Shown here piece after piece: positions 55,501 to 64,000 of a stretch of DNA of 64,000 nucleotides (positions within the stretch are counted from its first letter, which is position 1; each line of letters starts with the position of its first letter). The notes under the pieces are model-generated. The model worked only from the letters and a program-made list of their open reading frames with translations. It was not told the DNA's origin and searched no databases. A program made the position numbers and the translations under genes. The DNA is from Odontesthes bonariensis. Taxonomy: Eukaryota > Chordata > Actinopteri > Atheriniformes > Atherinopsidae. Location of the stretch: the NCBI RefSeq assembly GCF_027942865.1, contig NC_134521.1, positions 1,009,001 to 1,073,000 on the forward strand, given 5' to 3'.

Positions 55501-58500
55501 GTTCAGTGTGGTTCTGCTCTGTTCTGTGTGGTTCTGCTCTGCTCTGTGTGGTTCTGTTCTGTTCTGTGTGGTTCTGTTCTGTTCTGTGTGGTTCTGTTCT
55601 GTTCTGTTCTGTGTGGTTCTGTTCTGTTCTGTGTGGTTCTGTTCTGCTCTGTGTGGTTCTGTTCTGTTCTGTGTGGTTCTGTTCTGTTCTGTGTGGTTCT
55701 GTTCTGTTCTGTTCTGTGTGGTTCTGTTCTGTTCTGTGTGGTTCTGCTCTGTTCTGTGTGGTTCTGCTCTGCTCTGTGTGGTTCTGCTCTGTTCTGTGTG
55801 GTTCTGCTCTGTGTGGTTCTGTTCTGTGTGGTTCTGTTCTGTTCTGTGTGGTTCTGCTCTGTTCTGTGTGGGTCTGTTCTGTTCTGTTCTGCTCTGTTCT
55901 GTGTGGTTCTGCTCTGTTCTCTGTGGTTCTGTTCTACTCTGTGTGGTTCTGCTCTGTTCTTTGTGGTTCTGCTCTGTTCTGTTCTGTGTGGTTCTGCTCT
56001 GTTCTGTTCTGTGTGGTTCTGCTCTGTGTGGTTCTGTTCTGCTCTGTGTGGTTCTGTTCTGTTCTGTGTGGTTCTGTTCTCTCTGTGTGGTTCTGTTCTG
56101 TTCTGTGTGGTTCTGTTCTCTCTGTGTGGTTCTGTTCTGCTCCGTGTGGTTCTGTTCTGTGTGGTTCTGTTCTCTGTGGTTCGGTTCTGTTCTGGTTGTT
56201 CTGTTCTGTGTGGTTCTGTTCTGTTCTGTGTGGTTCTGTTCTGCTCCGTGTGGTTCTGTTCTGTGTGGTTCTGTTCTCTGTGGTTCGGTTCTGTTCTGGA
56301 TGTTCTGTTCTGTTCTGTGTGGTTCTGTTCTGCTCTGTGTGGTTCTGTTCTGTTCTGTGTGGTTCTGTTCTGCTCTGTGTGGTTCTGCTCTGCTCTGTGT
56401 GGTTCTGCTCTGTTCTGTGTGGTTCTGCTCTGTGTGGTTCTGTTCTGCTCTGTGTGGTTCTGTTCTGCTCTGTGTGGTTCTGTTCTGTGTGGTTCTGCTC
56501 TGTTCTGTGTGGTTCTGCTCTGTGTGGTTCTGCTCTGCTCTGTGTGGTTCTGCTCTGTTCTGTGTGGTTCTGCTCTGTTCTGTGTGGTTCTGCTCTGCTC
56601 TGTGTGGTTCTGCTCTGTTCTGTGTGGTTCTGTTCTGCTCTGTGTGGTTCTGCTCTGTTCTGTGTGGTTCTGCTCTGTGTGGTTCTGTTCTGTTCTGTGT
56701 GGTTCTGTTCTGTTCTGTGTGGTTCTGTTCTGTTCTGTGTGGTTCTGTTCTGTGTGGTTCTGTTCTGTTCTGTGTGGTTCTGCTCTGTTCTGTGTGGTTC
56801 TGTTCTGTTCTGTGTGGTTCTGTTCTGTTCTGTGTGGTTCTGCTCTGTTCTGTGTGGTTCTGTTCTGCTCTGTGTGGTTCTGCTCTGTGTGGTTCTGCTC
56901 TGTTCTGTGTGGTTCTGCTCTGTTCTCTGTGGTTCTGTTCTGTGTGGTTCTGTTCTACTCTGTGTGGTTCTGTTCTGCTCTGTGTGGTTCTGCTCTGTTC
57001 TGTTCTGTGTGGTTCTGCTCTCTTCTGTTCTGTGTGGTTCTGCTCTCTTCTGTTCTGTGTGGTTCTGTTCTGCTCTGTGTGGTTCTGTTCTGTGTGGTTC
57101 TGCTCTCTTCTGTGTGGTTCTGTTCTGTGTGGTTCTGCTCTGTGTGGTTCTGTTCTGTGTGGTTCTGTTCTGCTCTGTGTGGTTCTGTTCTGTTCTGTGT
57201 GGTTCTGTTCTCTCTGTGTGGTTCTGTTCTGTGTGGTTCTGTTCTCTCTGTGTGGTTCTGTTCTGCTCCGTGTGGTTCTGTTCTGTGTGGTTCTGTTCTC
57301 TGTGGTTCGGTTCGGTTCTGTTCTGGTTGTTCTGTTCTGTGTGGTTCTGTTCTGTTCTGTGTGGTTCTGTTCTGCTCCGTGTGGTTCTGTTCTGTTCTGT
57401 GTGGTTCTGTTCTGCTCTGTGTGGTTCTGCTCTGTGTGGTTCTGTTCTGCTCTCTGGTTCTGTTGTGCTCTGTGTGGTTCTGGTCTCATTGGTTCTGGTT
57501 CTGTTTCCAGCTGCCAAGGTGAAGAACATCCGCCGCGGAGTGAAAGAAGTCCAGAAGTTCATCAATAAGGGAGAGAAGGGGTGAGTTAGAGATTATTGAT
57601 CAGATTGATAGTTGGACTGATTATTGATCCGATTGATAGTTGGACTGATTATTGATCTGATTGATAGTTGGACTGATTATTGATCCGATTGATAGTTGGC
57701 CTGATTATTGATCCGATTGATAGTTGGACTGATTATTGATCCGATTGATAGTTGGCCTGATTATTGATCCGATTGATAGTTGGACTGATTATTGATCCGA
57801 TTGATAGTTGGACTGATTATTGATCCAATTGATAGTTGGCCTGATTATTGATCTGATTGATAGTAGGCCTTTTTATTGATCCGATTGATAGTTGGACTGA
57901 TTATTGATCTGATTGATAGTTGGACTGATTATTGATCCGATTGATAGTTGGCCTTTTTATTGATCTTATTTATAGTTGGACTGATTATTGATCTGATTGA
58001 TAGTTGGACTCATTATTGATCTGATTGATAGTTGGACTGATTATTGATCCGATTGATAGTTGGACTCATTATTGATCTGATTGATAGTTGGCCTGATTAT
58101 TGATCTGATTGATAGTAGGCCTTTTTATTGATCTGATTGATAGTTGGTCTGTTTATTGATCTGATTGATAGTTGGTCTGTTTATTGATCTGATTGATAGT
58201 TGGACTGATTATTGATCTGATTGATAGTTGGACTGATTATTGATCTGATTGATAGTTGGACTGATTATTGATCCGATTGATAGTTGGCCTGATTATTGAT
58301 CTGATTGATAGATGAGACTGATTATTGATCCGATTGATAGTTGGCCTGAATATTGATCCGATCGATAGTTGGCCTGATTATTGATCCGATCGATAGTTGG
58401 CCTGATTATTGATCCGATCGATAGTTGGCCTGATTATTGATCCGATCGATAGTTGGCCTGATTATTGATCCGATCGATAGTTGGCCTGATTATTGATCCG

Positions 58501-59257
58501 ATCGATAGTTGGCCTGATTATTGATCCGATCGATAGTTGGCCTGATTATTGATCCGATCGATAGTTGGCCTGATTATTGATCCAATCGATAGTTGGCCTG
58601 ATTATTGATCCAATCGATAGTTGGCCTGATTATCGATCCGATTGATAGTTGGCCTCTCTGGTCGGGTCTCAGGCGCTGACTGTGTGCTTTCCGCCCGTAT
58701 CTCTGCAGCATTGTGGTTCTGGCGGGCGACACGCTGCCCATCGACGTGTACTGCCACCTGCCGGTCATGTGTGAGGACAGAAGCCTGCCATACGCATATA
58801 TCCCCTCCAAAGTGGTGAGTGTTAGCGGTGATGTCACTGATGTTCTGGATCACTGTCGGACCTTTGATTCTGACCTCAGTTTGATTCTTTGGTCCAGCTT
58901 GTACTGATCAGAATGTTAACTTCAAAATGAGCCGGTTCAGACTCTACGATGTGATTATATGGTGACACAAAGAGGTCCAACAGCACCGTAAAGACGCTGT
59001 TTGAAGCCTTCTGACACGTGTGACCCGGCTGTCTTCATTCTGTTGACGCGAGTCAGCGACGCCTAAAATCAGATTCTCAGTGGACTTGTGAACGCTCTCT
59101 GGTGTTTATCTTTGACCTTCCTTGTTTCCAGGATCTGGGCTCATCCGCCGGCTCCAAGCGGCCGACCTGCGTGATTCTGATCAAACCTCACGAGGACTAC
59201 CAGGACGCCTACAACGAGTGTGTCCAGGAGGTGACCAGCCTGCCCAAACCCCTCTGA
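52546..59257 (+). CDS. nhp2: H/ACA ribonucleoprotein subunit NHP2
   Basis: NHP2 binds the kink-turn-like part of H/ACA RNAs and works with dyskerin, NOP10 and GAR1 in rRNA pseudouridylation and in telomerase RNP, in nucleolus and Cajal bodies. Exons: 52546-52738, 57511-57580, 58709-58814, 59132-59257; 495 nt, 164 residues (human about 153). A charged, Pro/Gly-rich N-terminus is followed by YQELIAHLNPVAQPLASRKL, LYKCVKK, IRRGVKEVQKFINKGEKG, LAGDTLPIDVYCHLPVMCED, AYIPSK and GSKRPTCVILIKPHEDY, the L7Ae/L30e/NHP2 fold in full. All splice sites are GT-AG and all phases match. The extra length is in the N-terminus. Introns 1 and 2 are filled by minisatellites. Start chosen by homology; the upstream frame is interrupted. 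Confidence 0.97.
52765..57480 (+). repeat. 4.7-kb adenine-poor minisatellite filling nhp2 intron 1
   Basis: Built of TTCTG and CTCTG pentamers with TGTGTGG, giving 15- and 20-bp units such as TTCTGTTCTGTGTGG. The + strand has almost no A (rare CTACTCTG, TTTACTCTG and TTCAGTG variants). No stop codon can form, so all three + frames are open for about 1600 codons. A mirrored open frame appears on minus. Larger blocks (for example around CTTTACTCTGTGGTTCT at 54470, 54610, 55150 and 55265) show segmental duplication. Confidence 0.97.
57590..58660. repeat. 28-bp minisatellite in nhp2 intron 2, about 37 copies
   Basis: Unit GATTGATAGTTGGACTGATT plus ATTGATCC. The right third is homogenised for GATCCGATCGATAG, a later sub-expansion, while the left two thirds are mixed. 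Confidence 0.95.
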
Positions 59258-59457
59258 GATGCAGAGACGCTAACACTTTACACCCACTTCCAGTGTTTGT
59301 GCTAAGCTAGGCTAACGCCACACCACGACTCGAGGCGTTTCACAGGAAACATCATGACTGACGCGTGTTTCGTGGTTTATTGATCAGCTGATCGGGACTG
59401 AACAGTTTGAGCCCTGCTGGATTTTGTATTTTTCTGTTTTAAATTCTGACTTTTTTT

Positions 59458-59463
59458 ATTAAA
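59458..59463 (+). terminator. nhp2 polyadenylation signal
   Basis: ATTAAA 200 bp after the stop codon, within a T-rich context; a short 3' UTR is usual for this gene. Confidence 0.6.
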
Positions 59464-59559
59464 CATGAACACACTCAACACGTCTGAAGTTTTCTTTAAA
59501 TGAAGCCGTGAAACTGACCTGGTTTGAAGCACCTGGTTGCTGGGGTGTGTGTGGTTCCT

Positions 59560-62354
59560 CTGGTGTGTTCAGGGACAATATACCCACCCACAAGTTGTCA
59601 TTTGGTTTTTTTTCATCATTTGAGTATGTGTCATTCAAAATGGAGATAAAACAATCTTCCATACTTATATCACCATTTATAAACCACCACAGAATTGTTT
59701 TATTGATGATTTTACTGAACTACTTTCAATTGTGTGCACTGCTTTTGACTGTTTAGTCATAACAGGGGACTTGATTGTGCATGTGGATGTAGCGCATAAC
59801 AAGCAAGCTAAAGAGCTCACTGCTGTCCTTGAAATGTTTGGTCTAACTCAGCATGTGAATGAGCCCACCCACAACAGAGGGCACACTCTAGATGTGCTCA
59901 TTTCAAGGGGTGTTGTTATTTCAAACGTGAATGTCGTTGATGTTGCTTTATCTGATCATTTCTGTGTTTTCTTCGACCTTTCTACTTTACCCAAAACACC
60001 AGCTGGGTCTGCAGTTGTTCGGGGAAGACTCATAAATGACAGAACAGGGACACAGTTTATGGAAATGATTAGGTTTGAGAACACCCTGTGTTCTGATGTT
60101 GATGATCTGTTGAACTCTTACACATCAAGTCTCTTGAATGTTTTGGATACCATTGCTCCTGTCAAGGTTAGAATGGTTAAAAGTAGGCAAAGGGCGCCAT
60201 GGAGGAAAGAAGAGTCGGTCAGGGCACAGAAAAGGGAGTGCCGGAGAGCCGAACGGAAATGGCGCAAGTCAAAGCTCCAGGTTCATTATGACACTTACAA
60301 AGAAAAGCTATGTGTGTTCAGCCAGACTTTGCGTAGAACAAGGGAGAGTTATTTTTCTGAAATCATCAAAAACTGCAGTAACAACTCGTGTCCTGTTTGC
60401 TACAGTAAACAGATTAACAAACCCTCCAGTTTCACTGCCTTTAGAACTCATTTCTACATCTAAGTGTAATGAGTTTGCAATATTCTTTAATGACAAAGTT
60501 CAAGGCATTAAAAATGCAATAATTTCCACAACACAAATAACTACTCTGCAGCCAGCTAGACACCTAGAGCTGACACATTTCACACCTGTTACTGACAAAA
60601 CAGTCGAAGAGATCATCTGCAGTCTGAGTTCATCAACGTGCTGCCTTGCTGAGTTACCCACTAGATTCCTAAAGTCTGTGCTGAGCAGTTTGTTACCACA
60701 ACTCGCTCATCTAGTCAACATCTCACTCCAGACTGGAACATTTCCAAAGGCCTTAAAAACTGCTGTCATTAAGCCTCTTCTAAAGAAGAGCAATCTGATG
60801 CCACAGTACTGAACAACTACCGGCCCATATCAAACCTGCCATTCTTAGGCAAAGTCCTAGAAAAAGTTGTATACCAACAGCTTAGTGACTTTCTCCTGTC
60901 TAACAATGCTTTTGATACTTTCCAATCAGGCTTTAGGCCCCACCACAGCACTGAGACAGCTCTGATCAAGGTGACAAATGACATCCGCCTGAACACAGAT
61001 GCAAGTAGAGTCACAGTCTTAGTTCTGCTGGACCTGAGTGCTGCCTTTGACACAGTTGACCATGCAATCTTATTACAGAGGTTAGAAGACTGGGTGGGAC
61101 TCTCTGGTCGTGCTTTAAACTGGTTCAAGTCCTATCTGGAGGACAGGAAATATTTTGTTGAAATTGGTAACTGTGTCTCAGACCAAATGGCTATGACCTG
61201 TGGGGTTCCCCAGGGGTCAATCCTGGGACCCGTATTGTTCAATCTGTACATGCTTCCACTAGGCCAGCTAATACGCAGCTATAATGTGTCCTACCACAAT
61301 TATGCAGATGACACTCAGATCTACGTGTCACTGACGGCAGGAGAACACGGGCCTGTAGATACACTGTGTCGCTGCATCGAACAGATCAGTGTGTGGATGC
61401 AAAACTATTTCCTCCAGCTAAACTCAGACAAAACTGAAATCATTGTCTGTGGCCCACAGAAACAAAGAGAAAGTGTTATCAGTCACCTTGAGACTCTCTC
61501 TCTAAAACCTAACTATCAGGTTAGAACTCTCGGGGTAATATTGGACTCAGACCTGAACTTTAACAGCCACATTAAATCTGTAACATCAGCAGCTTTTTAC
61601 CATCTAAAAAACATTGGCAGAATCAAAGGAATAGTGTCTAAAGCAGACTTAGAGAGACTGATCCATGCGTTTGTCTCCAGCAGGTTAGACTGCTGTAACG
61701 GCCTGCTCACTGGGCTCTAAACGGGCTGTAAGACAGCTGCAGTACATCCAGAACGCTGCTGCTCGAGTCCTGACCAGAACCAGGAAATACGACCATATTA
61801 GTCCAGTGCTCAGGTCTCTGCACTGGCTTCCTGTCGCTCAGAGAATAGACTTTAAAACAGCTCTGCTTGTGTACAAGTCTCTTCATGGTCAAGCGCCAAA
61901 GTACATCTCTGACATGTTAGAGCCATATGAACCAACTCGGGCTCTGAGAACCTCAGAGAGGGGTCTCCTGCTGGTGCCCAGAGTCAGGACTAAACAAGGT
62001 GAGGCTGCTTTTCAGTTTTATGCCCCTAACATCTGGAACAGTCTTCCAGAAGATGTGAGACAGGCCTCAACTCTGACAATGTTTAAATCCAGGCTGAAAA
62101 CAGTTCTGTTTAGCTGTGCATATGACACCTGAAAGTATTTTATCTGCACTCTTCACTTTTTAATTAATTAATGATTATTTTAATGGGTTTTTAAATTTTA
62201 TTTTATTTTTTTAATTTAAATTTTTTTTAATTTAATTTAATTTTTTATTTCTTTTTAATGGTTTTATTGCCTTCTTGTGATTTTATGTAGCTGTGAAGCA
62301 CTTTGAATTGCCCTGTGTATGAATTGTGCTCTATAAATAAAATTGCCTTGCCTT
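59560..62354 (+). mobile_element. L2-like LINE, 5'-truncated
   Basis: Flanked by a 15-bp duplication GTGTGTGTGGTTCCT (59545-59559 and 62355-62369). It begins inside the endonuclease domain (ITGDLIVHVD, then SDHFCVFFDL) and continues with reverse transcriptase: SGFRPHHSTETALIK, VLLDLSAAFDTVDHAILLQR, CGVPQGSILGPVLFNLYMLP, NYADDTQIY and LNSDKTEIIVCGP. A C-terminal block with RSLHWLPVAQRIDFKTALLV and APNIWNSLPEDVRQAS follows. Its 3' end is AGCACTTTGAATTGCCC plus ATAAATAAAATTGCCTTGCC. Frames break at about 60400, 60805 and 61712, so it is dead although the polymerase motif is intact. Confidence 0.92.
60803..61720 (+). pseudogene. L2 reverse transcriptase domain
   Basis: The longest uninterrupted stretch of the L2 ORF2, about 305 codons from LNNYRPISNLPF to LDCCNGLLTGL. 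It includes LLDLSAAFDTVDH, GVPQGSILGP and the YADD active site. No own start codon at its true beginning; it is a segment of a broken polyprotein. Confidence 0.85.
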
Positions 62355-62382
62355 GTGTGTGTGGTTCCTGGTGTGTGTGGCC

Positions 62383-63470
62383 TTCAGGACCTCCAGCTTT
62401 CAGGACCTCCAGCTTTCAGGACCTCCAGCCTTCAGGACCTCCAGCTTTCAGGGCCTTCAGGGCCTCCAGCCTTCAGGGCCTCCAGCTTTCAGGGCCTCCA
62501 GCCTTCAGGGCCTCCAGCCTTCAGGACCTCCAGCTTTCAGGGCCTCCAGCCTTCAGGGCCTCCAGCCTTCAGGACCTCCAGCTTTCAGGGCCTCCAGCCT
62601 TCAGGACCTCCAGCCTTCAGGGCCTCCAGCTTTCAGGGCCTCCAGCCTTCAGGGCCTCCAGCCTTCAGGGCCTCCAGCTTTCAGGGCCTCCAGCCTTCAG
62701 GGCCTCCAGCCTTCAGGACCTCCAGCTTTCAGGGCCTCCAGCCTTCAGGACCCCCAGCCTTCAGGGCCTCCAGCCTTCAGGACCCCCAGCCTTCAGGACC
62801 CCCAGCCTTCAGGACCTCCAGCCTTCAGAACCTCCCGCCTTCAGGGCCTCCAGCCTTCAGGACCCCCAGCCTTCAGGACCCCCAGCCTTCAGGACCCCCA
62901 GCCTTCAGGACCTCCCGCCTTCAGGACCTCCAGCCTTCAGGGCCTCCAGCCTTCAGGGCCTCCAGCCTTCAGGACCTCCAGCCTTCAGGACCTCCAGCTT
63001 TCAGGACCTCCAGCTTTCAGGGCCTCCAGCCTTCAGGACCTCCAGCCTTCAGGACCCCCAGCTTTCAGGGCCTCCAGCCTTCAGGACCTCCAGCTTTCAG
63101 GGCCTCCAGCCTTCAGGACCTCCAGCCTTCAGGACCTCCAGCCTTCAGGGCCTCCAGCCTTCAGGGCCTCCAGCCTTCAGGACCTCCAGCCTTCAGGACC
63201 TCCAGCTTTCAGGACCTCCAGCTTTCAGGGCCTCCAGCCTTCAGGACCTCCAGCCTTCAGGACCCCCAGCTTTCAGGGCCTCCAGCTTTCAGGACCTCCA
63301 GCCTTCAGGGCCTCCAGCCTTCAGGACCTCCAGCCTTCAGGGCCTCCAGCCTTCAGGACCTCCAGCCTTCAGGGCCTCCAGCTTTCAGGACCTCCAGCCT
63401 TCAGGGCCTCCAGCCTTCAGGACCTCCAGCTTTCAGGACCTCCAGCTTTCAGAACCTCCCGCCTTCAGGA
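62383..63470. repeat. 15-bp minisatellite, about 72 copies
   Basis: Unit CTTCAGGACCTCCAG with GGGCCT, TTTCAG, ACCCCC and CTCCCG variants. It starts 14 bp after the right target duplication of the L2. The 15-bp period keeps all three + frames open for 370-436 codons; not coding. Confidence 0.96.
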
Positions 63471-64000
63471 CCCCTGACACGACATCAGCTGCTCACACCA
63501 AAGGTCACATGACAGCGAACACCTTTGAGCAGCTGGTTCTCAGTGTTTGTGTGAAAAAAGACGAAACAACGATACATTTTCATGAATTTAGTTCAATTAG
63601 ATTTTATTTATAAAGCTCCGAATAACAACAAATCTCATCTCAGGGTCCAATTCAATCCAATTCATTGCAATACAATCATAATTCCATGAATTCAACAGAT
63701 TCACATGGAGCCAATGCACTCGACTCGTTCTCACGCTGTTTGGCTCCGCCTCCCTTTTATTTCTGTCGCACCGCTTCACAACGAATCGATCCCAACGATT
63801 TCAATCGGCAGCGTTTCCACCCGACTTTAACGTCTCAGAGAAGATTGGATTCTATTTTTAAAACTGAAACAAACATTTAAGCTTTATGACCTCAGAATAA
63901 ACCTTTTTTATTTCTATAAGAGAGATCAGTCGTATTACAACCATAAAAGGCCCAAAGAAGAAGTGTTCTGTTCAGAGGGAGCAGAAGAAGAAGAAAGGGG
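63471..64000. other. No gene found; short L2-type tail in reverse
   Basis: 63597-63700 starts TTAGATTTTATTTATAAAGC and contains ATCTCAGGGTCCAATTCAAT, like other reversed LINE tails in this window. The rest is unassigned. Confidence 0.35.

Noticed and set aside
52772-57584. Three overlapping + strand frames of about 1600 codons
   Set aside because: They exist only because the adenine-poor repeat cannot form stop codons; they lack ATG starts and lie in an nhp2 intron bounded by good splice sites.
62303-63613. Frames of 374-436 codons in the 15-bp array
   Set aside because: All three + frames are open because of the 15-bp period; no splice or start evidence.

Overview
The window looks like teleost fish nuclear DNA. 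Its three protein-coding genes are split by GT-AG introns, and its repeats are fish-type: L2-like and RNase H-bearing LINEs, hAT and piggyBac-like short elements, Tc1-derived fragments and a Ty3/Gypsy element. All supported host genes lie on the + strand in the right half. They are two tandem TIM-family (T-cell immunoglobulin and mucin) receptor genes at 34400-39259 and 44194-49778, a tRNA-Asp(GTC) gene between them at 41758-41829, and the H/ACA snoRNP protein gene nhp2 at 52546-59257. I rebuilt each protein gene exon by exon. Splice phases agree at every junction, and the coding totals are 696, 726 and 495 nt.

Positions 1-34000 hold no host gene that I can support. This half is a mosaic of transposons and tandem repeats: a foldback element with 392-bp arms (830-1702), an antisense L2 fragment whose codons became a 55-bp repeat (4490-5180), a piggyBac-like element whose end is amplified about 72 times (7230-9363), a hAT-type element with an 8-bp target duplication (11617-12624), a 2.9-kb array of 30-bp units (13825-16679), a 75-bp repeat linked to a Tc1-like remnant (17881-18600), a 1.3-kb array of 10/11-bp units (19254-20550) and a complete but disabled Ty3/Gypsy element on the minus strand (22788-27583).

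Positions 34000-50000 are the TIM pair. Both genes share the same seven-exon plan: signal peptide, IgV, mucin-like stalk, transmembrane segment and tail. The upstream IgV is split over two exons and has a changed ligand-site motif and a tail without tyrosines. The downstream gene keeps the WFND motif and a tail with two tyrosines. Their introns hold L2, Tc1, hAT and foldback insertions and several minisatellites.

Positions 50000-64000 hold nhp2. A 5'-truncated LINE with a perfect 18-bp target duplication ends 168 bp before its ATG. Intron 1 is a 4.7-kb array almost free of adenine on the coding strand, and intron 2 is a 28-bp array. Past the gene come a 5'-truncated L2 LINE with a 15-bp target duplication and a 15-bp minisatellite.

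By rough addition about 17 kb, a quarter of the window, is tandem repeat. Many unit lengths are multiples of three, so most long open frames here are artefacts. The strongest cross-cutting observation is that several minisatellites grew out of, or directly against, transposon sequence.
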